A DNA stretch of 64,000 bases from Saccharothrix longispora (lineage in GTDB: Bacteria > Actinomycetota > Actinomycetes > Mycobacteriales > Pseudonocardiaceae). Made by a program: the position numbers and the translations under genes. The DNA is taken from NCBI RefSeq assembly GCF_030852425.1, contig NZ_NSDM01000005.1, forward strand, positions 124,338 through 188,337, given 5' to 3'. The notes below the pieces were generated by a model. It saw nothing but the letters and a program-made list of their open reading frames with translations. It was not told the DNA's origin and made no database searches. Below are positions 38,524-47,884 of this stretch, one piece after another; position 1 is the stretch's first letter; the number at the start of each line of letters is the position of its first letter.

Positions 38524-39208
38524 GTGGACGCACCGGACGACCCCGCCGCCGTGCTCGCCGACATCGGTGAGCGTATCGCGGCGTGCGCCCGCTGCCCCCG
38601 GTTGGTCTCCTGGCGGCGGGAGGTGGCCGGGCACCCGCCGCCCCGGTTCGCGGGCGGGCGGTACCGGGCGCGCCCGGTACCGGGGTTCGGCGACCCGGCC
38701 GCGCGGGTCTGCGTGCTGGGCCTGGCGACCGCCGCGCACGGCGGCAACCGCACCGGGCGGGCGTTCACCGGGAACCCACCGGGGACTCGGTGGTCCGCGC
38801 CCTGCACCGGGCCGGGTTGGCCGACCGGCCCACGTCCGAGCACGCCGCCGACGGGCTGCGGCTGGACGGCGCGTGGACGGGGTCGGCGGTGCGGTGCGCG
38901 CCGCCGGGCAACCGGCCGACGCCGCTCGAACTCGACACGGGCCTGGGCTTCCTGTCCGAGGAGGTACGGGCGCCGACCCGGTTGCGGGTGCTGCTGTGCT
39001 GGGCGGCTTCGCCTGGGACGCGGCCACGCGGTGGGCCGGCGTGCGGCCGCGCCCCCGCTTCGACCACGGCGTCGAGCACCGCCTCGACGCCGGTCCCACC
39101 CTGCTCGGCTGCTACCACCCGAGCAGGCAGAACACCAACACCGGCGTGCTCACCGAGGCGATGCCCGACGCGGTGGTGGCCCGCGCGGTGGAGCCGGCGC
39201 GCCCGTAG
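38524..39208 (+). pseudogene. Uracil-DNA glycosylase (family 5, UDGb-like) with two frameshifts
   Basis: Three consecutive frames make one UDG: IAACARCPRLVSWRREVAG and GLATAAHGGNRTGRAFTG; then DSVVRALHRAGLA, DGLRLDGAW and VRCAPPGNRPTP; then LGGFAWDAATRWAG and LLGCYHPSRQNTNTGVLT. The Cys residues of the 4Fe-4S cluster are kept. The first break (after FTG, near 38772) needs one more G in a GGG run; the second (near 38997, GCTG-TGCTGGG) needs one more G. This may be an assembly error in an intact repair gene or a young pseudogene. Start GTG 38524 is tentative. Confidence 0.75.
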
Positions 39209-39230
39209 CGGGCAGCGGGCGCGCCGCGGC

Positions 39231-41459
39231 TCACGACTCGACCCGCGCGACCAGCTCCGCGACCACCCCGGCGTCGAACGGGCTGCCCGGGAACGCGCCG
39301 AGCCTGCTCAGCGGCAGGCTGCCGAGGAACGCGGAGACCTGCGGGTCGGCGAGCACCCCCAGCCCGCCACCGCTCTCGGCGAACGCCTGCTCCAGCACCT
39401 CGGCGCCCCTCGGGTCGGCCCGCCACTCGCCGAGCGTCGAGTCGGCGGTGAGCGGCACCCTGGTGTCGTCGCCCCCGACCACGACCGCCACGGCCGTGCG
39501 CAGGTCGCGCGACGACGCGCCGACCTCGAACACGTGCTCGCCGCCCTCGACGACCCACCGCCCCAGGCGCGGGTCCCAGTGCTCCAGGTCGGCGCGCGGC
39601 ACGCGCACCACGACCTCCGCGGTCCGCCCGGCCGGGATCTCGACGCAGGCGAAGCCCTTCAGCTCGCGCGGCACGCGGCGCACCGCCGACCCCAGGACGC
39701 TCCCGTACACCTGGACGACCTCGCGACCGTCCCGGTCGCCGTCGTTCGTGACCGGCACCCGCACCTCCACGCCGCCGTCGACCTCGGACGCCGTCGCCGC
39801 GCCGTAGGAGAAGGTGGTGTAGGACAGGCCGAACCCGAACGGGTAGGCGACCTCCTGGCCGCGCGCGTCGAACCCCCGGTGGCCGACGTGCAGGCCCTCG
39901 CCGTAGCGGACGTGCCCGGCCTCGCCCGGGAAGTCCAGGTGGGAGGGGTGGTCGGCGAGCGCGAGCGGGATGGTCTCGGCGAGCCGCCCCGACGGGTTGA
40001 CCACGCCGAACAGCACGTCGGCGACCGCGCCGCCGCCTGCCTGGCCGAGCAGCCAGGCCTCCACCAGGGCGGGCACGGCGCGGTCCCAGGGAGCGGTGCG
40101 CACGACGGCGCCGTTGGACAGCACGACCACGGTCCTCGGGTTGGCGGCGACGACCCGTTCGACGAGGGCCACCCGGGCGGGCGGCAGGTCGAGCGAGTCG
40201 CGGTCGCGCCCCTCGGTCTCCTCCGCGGTGCCGATGAACACCACGGCCACGTCGGCGGCCCGCGCGGTCTCGACCGCCTCGGCGGCGAGCGACCCGTCGT
40301 CGTCACCGTCGAGCGCGTAGCCGGCGGCGAAGACGACCGGCGCGGTGGTCAGCGCGGTGATCTCCGCCAGCGCGTCGTCCAACCGGGTGGGGGTGACCCG
40401 GGAGCTGCCACCGCCCTGGTAGCGCGGGGTCCGGGCGTGCTCGCCGATGACCGCGACCGACGCGCCCTCGCGGGGCAGCGGCAGCAGGCCGCCCTCGTTC
40501 CTGAGCAGCACGACGGCGCGGCTCGCCGCCTCCCGGGCCAGGGCGTGGTGCGCGTCGACGTCGTAGGTCGCGCCCGGGTCGGCCCCGGCGACCGCCCGGT
40601 CGACGAGGGCGAGCACGCGGGCGGCGGCGGTGTCGAGCGCGGCGGTGTCGAGCGCGGCGGGGTCGAGCGCGCCGTCCTCCACGGCTCGCACGAGGGCTTC
40701 GTCGCCCGCGGTGTCGGGGCCGGGCATGGTCAGGTCGAGCCCGGCCCGCACGGCGGCGACGCGGTCGACCACCGCGCCCCAGTCGGACACGACCAGGCCG
40801 TCGAAGCCCCACTCGTCGCGCAGCACCTCGGTGAGCAGCCACCGGTGCTCGGACGCGTGGACGCCGTTGACCTTGTTGTACGCGCACATCACGGTCCACG
40901 GCCGCGCCTCGCGCACGACCCGCCGGAACGCCCGCAGGTACACCTCGCGCAGCGTCCGCTCGTCGACGTCGGCGCTCACCCGCATGCGGTCGGTCTCCTG
41001 GCTGTTGACCGCGAAGTGCTTGAGCGACGCGCCGACGCCCCGGCCCTGGAGGCCGCGCACCCACTCCACCGCGAGGACGCCGGTGAGCAGCGGGTCCTCG
41101 GCGTAGTACTCGAAGTTGCGCCCGCCGAGCGGCGTGCGCTTGAGGTTGACGCCGGGACCGAGCAGGACCGACACGCCCATCGCGCGCGCCTCCTCGCCGA
41201 GCGCCGCGCCGACCCGGTGGACCAGCTCGGGGTCCCAGGTCGAGCCGAGCGCGACGGCCGGCGGGAAACAGGTGGCCGGCTCGCTGTCGAGCAGGCCGGC
41301 GTCGTCGCCCGCGCGCTGCAGGCGGACGCCGTGCGGCCCGTCGGTGAGGGTGATCGCGGGGACGCCCGCGACGGCGGCGGTGTGCCAGAAGTCGCCGCCG
41401 CCGGTCAGCGCGGCCTTCTCCGCCGCGGACAGGTGGGACAGCCGGTCGTCGGTGCTCAC
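39231..41459 (-). CDS. GH3 beta-glucosidase
   Basis: 742 residues. (beta/alpha)8 domain with TLTDGPHGVR, KHFAVNSQETDR and the nucleophile Asp in VVSDWGAV (D226). The alpha/beta sandwich domain carries the acid/base region, and a fibronectin-III-like C-terminus is present (YPFGFGLSYTTFSYG). No signal peptide, so cytoplasmic: it splits imported oligosaccharides such as cellobiose or glucosides. A divergent TetR gene and a palindromic site lie upstream (41476-41495). Confidence 0.93.
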   Translation of the reverse strand: MSTDDRLSHLSAAEKAALTGGGDFWHTAAVAGVPAITLTDGPHGVRLQRAGDDAGLLDSEPATCFPPAVALGSTWDPELVHRVGAALGEEARAMGVSVLLGPGVNLKRTPLGGRNFEYYAEDPLLTGVLAVEWVRGLQGRGVGASLKHFAVNSQETDRMRVSADVDERTLREVYLRAFRRVVREARPWTVMCAYNKVNGVHASEHRWLLTEVLRDEWGFDGLVVSDWGAVVDRVAAVRAGLDLTMPGPDTAGDEALVRAVEDGALDPAALDTAALDTAAARVLALVDRAVAGADPGATYDVDAHHALAREAASRAVVLLRNEGGLLPLPREGASVAVIGEHARTPRYQGGGSSRVTPTRLDDALAEITALTTAPVVFAAGYALDGDDDGSLAAEAVETARAADVAVVFIGTAEETEGRDRDSLDLPPARVALVERVVAANPRTVVVLSNGAVVRTAPWDRAVPALVEAWLLGQAGGGAVADVLFGVVNPSGRLAETIPLALADHPSHLDFPGEAGHVRYGEGLHVGHRGFDARGQEVAYPFGFGLSYTTFSYGAATASEVDGGVEVRVPVTNDGDRDGREVVQVYGSVLGSAVRRVPRELKGFACVEIPAGRTAEVVVRVPRADLEHWDPRLGRWVVEGGEHVFEVGASSRDLRTAVAVVVGGDDTRVPLTADSTLGEWRADPRGAEVLEQAFAESGGGLGVLADPQVSAFLGSLPLSRLGAFPGSPFDAGVVAELVARVES

Positions 41460-41475
41460 GGTGCTCCCTCCACGT

Positions 41476-41495
41476 TACCTAGCACCTACTAGGTA
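41476..41495. promoter_or_regulatory. Operator TACCTAG-N6-CTAGGTA
   Basis: Perfect 7-bp arms TACCTAG (41476-41482) and CTAGGTA (41489-41495), 16 bp upstream of the GH3 start and 58 bp upstream of the TetR start. Best explained as the TetR binding site shared by both genes. Confidence 0.65.
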
Positions 41496-41553
41496 CCAGG
41501 TCCGACGCTACCCTGGCCCCGACCGGACGGCCCGGCGGGACGAGGAGGCGCAC

Positions 41554-42159
41554 GTGGCGGGTGGTGAGCCGCCCCGGCGCGACAGGTCGCGCCTGCCCGC
41601 GGCCCGGCGGCGGCGGCAGATCGTCGAGGTGACCACCCGGCTGATCGCCGAGCGCGGCTTCCGGGGCCTGTCGATGCAGGACGTCGCCGACGGCTGCGGG
41701 CTCACCGTCCCCGGCCTGCTGCACCACGTCGGGTCGAAGAACGGGCTGCTGGTCGCGGTCCTGGAGCACCGCGACGCCGAGGACGCCCGCACGCTCGCCG
41801 CCGAACTCGGCCACCCCGACGACCTCACCGGGGTGGACCTGCGGCGGATGTGCTCGGCGCTGGTGCGGCGCAACGCGTCGCAACCGGAGATCGTGCGGCT
41901 GTTCGCCGTGCTCGAGGCGGAGTCGCTGGCGCCGAGCCACCCCGCGCACGACTACTTCGCGGCCCGGCAGGACCGGATCGTGGCCGTCTTCACCGACCTG
42001 GCCAAGGACGTCACCGACACCCCGGGGTCCCTGGCCAGGCAGATCACCGCGATGATGGACGGCCTCCAGATCCAGTGGCTGCGCTCCCCCGGGACGACCG
42101 ACCTGGTCCGGGAGTGGGAGGCCGCGGCCCGGGCGCTGTTCGCGGGACCGCCCGCCTAG
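41554..42159 (+). CDS. TetR-family regulator next to GH3 gene
   Basis: 201 residues. HTH (about 22-68: IVEVTTRLIAERGFRGLSMQ, VADGCGLTVPGLLHHVGSKN) and a C-terminal TetR_C-like ligand domain. GTG 41554 follows GAGGAGG. It diverges from GH3, so it probably represses it, an uncommon role for TetR where LacI or ROK is usual. Its TAG stop shares the bases CTAG with the stop of the convergent TetR gene at 42156. Confidence 0.88.
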   Translation: MAGGEPPRRDRSRLPAARRRRQIVEVTTRLIAERGFRGLSMQDVADGCGLTVPGLLHHVGSKNGLLVAVLEHRDAEDARTLAAELGHPDDLTGVDLRRMCSALVRRNASQPEIVRLFAVLEAESLAPSHPAHDYFAARQDRIVAVFTDLAKDVTDTPGSLARQITAMMDGLQIQWLRSPGTTDLVREWEAAARALFAGPPA

Positions 42160-42833
42160 CGCGGGTGGCGAGGCGCGAGCAGGAGGCCGGTGACGGCGTC
42201 GGTGAGCGCACCGCCCACGAGCGCCCAGTCGGCGGGCGTACCGGAGTCGGCGGCGGCGCGCTCCTGCTCCGCGCAGGTGTGGATGACCGCGAGGCGCATC
42301 GTCCGGCCGCGCAGCGCCGCCTCGCGCGGCGGCAGGTCGGGGGCGTGCTCCCACACGGCGGCCAGGCCCTCCTGGTAGCGCGGTCCCAGCACCAGCTCCG
42401 AGCGCGGACCGGCCGAGTACGCCGGGTCGGTCGAGGTCTGGGCGGTGAACCGGGCGAACCAGCTGGGGTTGCCCAGCGCGGCCAGGTGCTCGGTGTAGGG
42501 CAGCACGAGGCTGGCCACGTGGTCGCGCGGACGGGTGGAGCCGCGCGCGGCCTCGACCATCTCGCGCGTGCGCCGGGCGATCGGCTCGGCGTGCGCGCGG
42601 GCGATGGCGTCCAGCAGGTCGGCGCGGGTGCCGATGTGGTAGGTCAGCGCCGAGTTGTTGGCCTGCCCGGCGGCCTCGACGATCTGGCGGTTGGAGACCT
42701 GCGCGAGCCCGAACTCGGCGAAGAGGCGCTCGGCGGTGCGCAGGAGCAGCGCGCGGGTGGCCTCCGCCTGCTCCCGCCGGGAGGTCGGCCGCAGGCGGTC
42801 GCCCGGCACCCGGGACGGTGTGTCGGTGTCCAT
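42156..42833 (-). CDS. TetR-family regulator
   Basis: 225 residues. HTH (about 20-70: LLLRTAERLFAEFGLAQVSN and AAGQANNSALTYHIGTRADL), then a ligand domain with AALGNPSWFARFTAQTSTDP. ATG 42833; the ribosome site is weak. It diverges from the broken membrane-hydrolase gene at 42982. Target unknown. Confidence 0.88.
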   Translation of the reverse strand: MDTDTPSRVPGDRLRPTSRREQAEATRALLLRTAERLFAEFGLAQVSNRQIVEAAGQANNSALTYHIGTRADLLDAIARAHAEPIARRTREMVEAARGSTRPRDHVASLVLPYTEHLAALGNPSWFARFTAQTSTDPAYSAGPRSELVLGPRYQEGLAAVWEHAPDLPPREAALRGRTMRLAVIHTCAEQERAAADSGTPADWALVGGALTDAVTGLLLAPRHPR

Positions 42834-42981
42834 CGGCCCATCATCGCGCGGCACCCGCCCGGCAGCGCGTCGTGACCGGACATCCACCCCAAGTGACGAA
42901 AATCGGCAGCGGACCGGTGAGCGCGGACGAGGGCCGACCGGGCGACCGGGAGGTGGGCGGTCGCCGACGACCGGCCCTACG

Positions 42982-44618
42982 ATGCGGCCGGGCGCTCGGC
43001 ACACGGGCCCCTCGGCGCACGGGGAGGTCGTCATCGCGGCACCCGCCGAAGCGCCGCACGCGCCGCGTCCGCACCCGGTCCGCCGTGCGCTCGTCCACTA
43101 CCGCCGCACGTTCGGCAGCGTCGGCCTGGTGTTCGCGCTGGTGTTCTTCGCCTGGTCGATGACGCCCTCGCTGCTGCCCCGCCCGCGGTACCTCCAGGGC
43201 GTGGCCACCGGCCTCTGCACGGCGACGGGCTACCTGCTCGGCTCGGCCGCGGCGCGGCTGACCCGCCGGCTCGGGTTCCGCCCCGGGTGGTCGGTCGCGG
43301 CGCGGCGGCGCGGGGACGCCGCGCTCACCGCCACCGCCGCGGTCCGGGTGCCGGCGGCACTGGTCCTGGGCGCGCACTGGCAGGACCAGGTGCGCGAACT
43401 GGTCGGCGTGCGGCCCGACCAGCGGTCCTACTACGGCCTGGTGCCGGTGGTCGCGCTGGTGGTCGCGCTGGGCCTGCGGGAGACCGGCCGGGCGCTGCGG
43501 GCCGCGTCACGGCGGGTGGCCGCCTTCGCCGCCCGGTTCGTGCCGGGCCGGGTCGCCCGCCTGGCCTCCGCCGCGGTGGTGGCGGTGGCCGCCGTCCTGT
43601 TCGTCGACGGTGCCCTGGTCAACGGTTTCCTGATGGTGGTCGACCGGATCGCCGCCACCGCCGACCGGGGTGACGCACCCGGCGTCGTGCGCCCGACCGC
43701 GCCGGAGCGCTCGGGGTCGCCGCACTCGCCGGTGGGCTGGGAGACGCTGGGCCGGGAGGGTCGCGCCTTCGTGGCGGGCGGACCCACCGCCGCCGAGCTG
43801 AGCGCGTTCACCGGGCGCCCGGCCCCGACGCCCATCCGCGTCTACGGCGGCCTGTCCTCGGCCGGCTCCCTCGGCGGGGTCGCCGCGCTCGTCGTCGCCG
43901 AACTGGAGCGCACCGGGGCGTTCGACCGGGCCGTCCTCGCCGTCGCCACCACCACCGGCACCGGCTGGGTCGACCCGTCGGCCGCCGAGTCGCTGGAGCA
44001 CGTCGCCGGCGGCGACACCGCGATCGCCGCCCTCCAGTACTCCTAGCTGCCCAGTTGGGCGGCGTTCGTCGCGGACCGGGACAGCCCGCGGGCGGCGGGC
44101 GCGGCGCTGTTCGAACGGGTGTACGCCGCGTGGGAGCGCCGACCGGCCGACCGGAGGCCCGCGCTCGTCGTGTTCGGCGAGAGCCTGGGCGCGTTCGGCG
44201 GGCAGGCGGCGTTCAGCGGCGTGCAGGACATGACCGCGCGCACGTCCGGTTCGCCGACTCCCCCGACGACCTGGACGGGCCCGGCGACGGTCGCGTGGTC
44301 TACCTCCAGCACGCCACCGACCCCGTCGTCTGGCGGTCGCCGCAACTGCTCACGCGCCGACCGGACTGGTTGGCCGAACCGCGCGCGCCCGACGTGAGCC
44401 CGCAGATGACCTGGTTGCCCGCCATCACCTTCTGGCAGCTCACGACGGACCTGGTGTTCGCCACCGACCTGCCGCCGGGGCGGGGGCACCACTACGGGCC
44501 GGCGGAGTCGGCCGAGGCGTGGGCCCACATCCTCGCGCCGCCCGACTGGACCGACGACGACGCGACGCGGTACCGGGACGCGGTCCAGGGCGTTATCGCT
44601 AACACCGGTCCCCGTTGA
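42982..44618 (+). pseudogene. Membrane-bound alpha/beta-hydrolase family protein, broken by nonsense and deletion
   Basis: The N-terminal part (ATG 42982 or slightly downstream) has several transmembrane helices (SVGLVFALVFFAWSMTPSLL and later VVVAVAAVLFVDGALVNGFL), then an outer domain (PIRVYGGLSSAG, VATTTGTGWVDP). At 44044-44046 a TAG follows ALQYS, where the family reads on into LPSWAAFVADRD and FGESLGAFGGQAAFSG. The frame then changes near 44240, with about 35 family residues missing, before resuming as VRFADSPDDLDGPG, VVYLQHATDPVVWRSP and TFWQLTTDLVFATDLPPG to the end. Two kinds of lesion indicate a true pseudogene. Confidence 0.75.
44591..44604. promoter_or_regulatory. LacI-type operator (upstream copy)
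   Basis: CGTTATCGCTAACA, read on the minus strand as TGTTAGCGATAACG, matches the LacI-family consensus TGTNANCGNTNACA at all but the last base. It lies 11 bp before a perfect -35 TTGACA (44615-44620). Confidence 0.6.
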
Positions 44619-44645
44619 CAAGGCCGACCGTGACGCGTTACCAAT
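44615..44645 (+). promoter_or_regulatory. Candidate promoter of the GH43 genes
   Basis: Perfect -35 TTGACA (44615-44620). The -10 is uncertain; TACCAA (44639-44644), 18 bp on, is a weak match. It lies between two LacI-type operator copies, so a tetrameric or looped repressor could shut it off. Confidence 0.4.
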
Positions 44646-44689
44646 GTGAGCCACCCCACTCGCCGCCGACGGGTGCTCGACGAGTCTGG

Positions 44690-44705
44690 TTGTTAACGCT
44701 AACAA
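44690..44705. promoter_or_regulatory. LacI-type operator (downstream copy)
   Basis: TTGTTAACGCTAACAA is palindromic at 14 of 16 positions around a central CG and fits the LacI-family consensus. It lies 42 bp before ATG 44748. Related sites control arabinan and xylan genes in actinomycetes. The regulator itself is not in this window. Confidence 0.75.
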
Positions 44706-44747
44706 TACGTGCCCCGCCGCCCCGACCACCGCAGATCGGAGCAGACC

Positions 44748-46142
44748 ATGGCCCGACGAGCACGTGCCTGCGCGGTGTCGCTCCTCGTCCTCGCCGCCTC
44801 GCTCACCCTGCCGGGGACCGCCCACGCCGTCACCCTGCCCACCGGCGCGCGGTCGCTGGAGTCGGTCAACCTGCCCGGGCGGTACGTCCGGCACGCCGAC
44901 TACCTGGGCCGGCTCGACGCCGTGACGGCCGCCGCTTCCGCGCAGGTCAAGCTGGACGCGACGGTCACCGTCACGTCCGGGCTCGCCTCGCCGTCGTGCC
45001 ACTCCTTCCAGGCCGCCAACGGGATGTTCCTGCGCCACCGGGACTGGCGCCTGCGCCTGGAGGCGAACACGGGCACCGCGCGGTTCCGCGAGGACGCGAC
45101 GTTCTGCGCCGTCGCCGGGTCGGCGACCGGTTCGGTGTCGCTGACCCCGCTCGGCCACCCGACCCGGCGGCTGCGGCACCGCGACCACGAGCTGTGGGTG
45201 GACCCGGTCCAGGACACCGCGCAGTTCCGCGCCGACAGCTCGTTCCGGCTCACCGCGCCGTGGACGCCGAAGTCCACCAGGGGGCCGGTGATCCCGGGCC
45301 TGTACGCCGACCCGCACATCGCGCACTTCGGCGGCCGCTACTACCTCTACCCGACGACGGACGGCTACGCGGGCTGGGCCGCGCCGTACTACAAGGCGTT
45401 CTCCTCCGCCGACCTGGTGGACTGGACCGACCACGGCGTCGTGCTCGACCTCCGCCCGGACGTGTCGTGGGCGGACGACTCCGCGTGGGCACCGGCCGTG
45501 GTGGCGAAGAACGGCCGGTACTACCTGTACTTCAGCGGCGGCGCGGCGTCCGGCGACACCGGGAAGCACCTGGGCGTGGCGGTGTCCGACTCCCCCACCG
45601 GCCCGTTCCGCGACGCCCTGGGCAGGCCGCTGGTCCGCGCCGGGGCGTACGCCGGGCAGGCCATCGACCCGATGGTGTTCACCGACGACGACGGGCGGTC
45701 CTACCTGTACTGGGGCAACGGGGCCGCGCACGTCGTGCCGCTGAACGCGGACATGGTGTCGTTCGACCCGGCGGCGGTGCGCACGATCACCCCGAGCGGC
45801 TACCGCGAGGCGACGTTCGTGCTCGAGCGCGCCGGCACCTACTACTTCATGTGGTCGGAGAACGACACCCGCGACGAGGACTACCGCGTCGCCTACGCGA
45901 CCGGCCCGTCGCCGCTCGGGCCGTGGACCAAGCGCGGCGTCGTGCTCGGCAAGCGCCTGGAGGTCGGCGTCAAGGGTCCCGGCCACCACTCGGTGGTGCG
46001 CGCACCGGGCACCGACACCTGGTACGCGGCCTACCACCGGTTCGCCGTGCCCGCCGGCGACGGCACCAACCGCGAGGTGGCGATCGACCGCGTGGCGTTC
46101 AACGCCGACGGCACCATCGCCCCGATCGTGCCCACCCCGTGA
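44748..46142 (+). CDS. Secreted GH43 arabinosidase-like enzyme with N-terminal AbfB
   Basis: 464 residues. Signal peptide ending near 28. AbfB/CBM42 arabinose-binding module (about 30-175; the trefoil repeats SLESVNLPGRYVRH, SFQAANGMFLRHRDW and RRLRHRDHELWVD). GH43 five-bladed propeller (about 185-464) with GLYADPHIAHFG (base Asp), IDPMVFTDDDG (pKa Asp) and YREATFVLE (acid Glu). It should release arabinose or xylose from arabinan or arabinoxylan outside the cell. The partner at 46159 starts 16 bases downstream. Expression is probably under the two LacI-type operators. Confidence 0.88.
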   Translation: MARRARACAVSLLVLAASLTLPGTAHAVTLPTGARSLESVNLPGRYVRHADYLGRLDAVTAAASAQVKLDATVTVTSGLASPSCHSFQAANGMFLRHRDWRLRLEANTGTARFREDATFCAVAGSATGSVSLTPLGHPTRRLRHRDHELWVDPVQDTAQFRADSSFRLTAPWTPKSTRGPVIPGLYADPHIAHFGGRYYLYPTTDGYAGWAAPYYKAFSSADLVDWTDHGVVLDLRPDVSWADDSAWAPAVVAKNGRYYLYFSGGAASGDTGKHLGVAVSDSPTGPFRDALGRPLVRAGAYAGQAIDPMVFTDDDGRSYLYWGNGAAHVVPLNADMVSFDPAAVRTITPSGYREATFVLERAGTYYFMWSENDTRDEDYRVAYATGPSPLGPWTKRGVVLGKRLEVGVKGPGHHSVVRAPGTDTWYAAYHRFAVPAGDGTNREVAIDRVAFNADGTIAPIVPTP

Positions 46143-46158
46143 TCAAGGGAGATCACCC

Positions 46159-47610
46159 GTGTCACGAGCACTGACGAGGTTCGGCGCGCTGGTCGCCGCC
46201 GTGGCCCTGCTGTTCACGTCCTGGTCGGTGACGACCGCCGAACGCGCGTCGGCGGCGGAGCCGTTCACCGGCTACCTGATGGCCCACTTCACCGGCGAGC
46301 ACGCGAACGGCGAGCAGCTGTACCTGGCGCACAGCCGTGACGGGCTGCGCTGGACCGACCTGAACAACGGCGCGCCCGTGCTGCTGTCCACCGTGGGCAC
46401 GCGCGGTGTGCGGGACCCCGCCCTGGTCCGCTCCCCCGCGGGCGACCGGTACTGGATCATCGCGACGGACCTGCGCATCGCGAGCGGCACGTCGTGGTCG
46501 GACGCGGCGAACAACGGCAGCAAATCGTTGGTGGTCTGGGAGTCCACCGACCTGGTGAACTGGTCCGCGCCGCGCCTGCTGAACGTCGCGGGCGGCATCC
46601 CCGGCGCGGGCAACGCGTGGGCCCCGGAGGCGATCCACGACCCGACGTCCGGCGACTACGTCGTCTACTGGGCGACCAACGCGACGGTCGACGGCGTGAA
46701 GAAGCACCGGATCTACTACGCGCGCACGCGGGACTTCCGCACGGTCGGCCCACCGGTGCTCTACATCGACCGGGGCGCGGGCCAGGGCATCATCGACACC
46801 CAGATCGTCGAGTCCCCCGGCGGCGTGGGCGGGTACCGCTACTTCCGCGCCTCCGCCGACGGCCACATCACCGTGGAGGGCAGCAACTCGGTCCTGGGCT
46901 CGTGGACCACCATCGGCAACCTGTCGCACATGGGCATCTCCAACGGGGCCACCGGGGGCAACGTGGTGGAGGGTCCGATGTGGATGAAGTTCAACGGCCG
47001 GTCCGAGTGGGCGCTGTGGCTGGACCAGTACGCGACCGGCCGCGGGTACATGCCGATCACGTCGGCGAACCTGGGCAGCACGCGGAACTTCGCCACCCGC
47101 ACCGACTACTCGCTGGGCGGCACGCGCAAGCGCCACGGGTCGATCCTCAACCTGACCGCCGCCGAGGAGGGCCGCGTCCTGGCCAGGTGGGGCGCCACCA
47201 CGCCCGTCAACCGCATCCAGTCCTACACCCACCAGGACCGGTACGTGCGCCACTCGAACTTCGACGTGCGCATCGACCCGAACGTGAGCCCGGTGCAGGA
47301 CTCGCAGTTCCGCGTGGTGCCGGGCCTCGCCGGGTCGGGGACCGTGTCGTTCCAGTCGGTCAACCACCCGGGCCACTACCTGCGGCACTACGGGTTCGAC
47401 TTCGTGCTGGCCGCCGACGACGGCACGGCGACGTTCCGCGGTGACGCGACGTTCCGGCAGGTGGCCGGGCTGGCTTCGGCGTCGTGGGCGTCGTTCCAGT
47501 CCTACAACCACCCGGACCGGTACATCAGGCACTACTCGTACCAGCTGCGGCTCGACCCGATCACGGACGCGGTGGGGCGGGCGGACGCGACGTTCCGGGT
47601 GACGAGCTGA
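46159..47610 (+). CDS. Secreted GH43-like enzyme with C-terminal AbfB
   Basis: 483 residues, GTG 46159. Signal peptide ending near 33. GH43-like propeller (about 38-335) with LAHSRDGLRWTDLN, VRDPALVRSP, WAPEAIHD and VEGPMWMKFNG. AbfB module (about 345-483) in three trefoil repeats: RIQSYTHQDRYVRH, SFQSVNHPGHYLRH, SFQSYNHPDRYIRH. The second enzyme of the pair, with the binding module at the opposite end. Exact bond specificity (arabinofuranoside versus galactan) cannot be read. Confidence 0.88.
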   Translation: MSRALTRFGALVAAVALLFTSWSVTTAERASAAEPFTGYLMAHFTGEHANGEQLYLAHSRDGLRWTDLNNGAPVLLSTVGTRGVRDPALVRSPAGDRYWIIATDLRIASGTSWSDAANNGSKSLVVWESTDLVNWSAPRLLNVAGGIPGAGNAWAPEAIHDPTSGDYVVYWATNATVDGVKKHRIYYARTRDFRTVGPPVLYIDRGAGQGIIDTQIVESPGGVGGYRYFRASADGHITVEGSNSVLGSWTTIGNLSHMGISNGATGGNVVEGPMWMKFNGRSEWALWLDQYATGRGYMPITSANLGSTRNFATRTDYSLGGTRKRHGSILNLTAAEEGRVLARWGATTPVNRIQSYTHQDRYVRHSNFDVRIDPNVSPVQDSQFRVVPGLAGSGTVSFQSVNHPGHYLRHYGFDFVLAADDGTATFRGDATFRQVAGLASASWASFQSYNHPDRYIRHYSYQLRLDPITDAVGRADATFRVTS

Positions 47611-47710
47611 TCCCCGGGCGGAAGTCGACCCGTTCGTGCCGTGGTGCTCCGGGTAGCCGCCCGGCACGGACGACGAGCGCGGGAACGCACCGGGACAGGA
47701 CTACGACGAC

Positions 47711-47872
47711 GTGAGCCGCGCCCCGCTGGACGAGCAGGCCTCGGGCCCGCTGGACGACGAGGGCGACGGCATCCCGGGGCGCAGCGACAGCGGGTCGGCG
47801 CACCCCGAGGCGAACCCGACCGGCAGCGTCGGTCTCGCCGACTACTCGAACGTCGACCCCGACAACGGCTGA
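47711..47872 (+). CDS. Small acidic hypothetical protein, 53 residues
   Basis: GTG 47711 to TGA 47870; the frame is open from 47657. The product is Asp/Gly-rich and probably disordered (LDEQASGPLDDEGDGIPGRS, then GLADYSNVDPDNG). The ribosome site is poor (ACAGGA 12 nt upstream). It might be a relic of a larger protein. The rest of 47611-48000 holds only a terminator hairpin. Confidence 0.35.
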   Translation: MSRAPLDEQASGPLDDEGDGIPGRSDSGSAHPEANPTGSVGLADYSNVDPDNG

Positions 47873-47884
47873 CGACGGCGGAAA

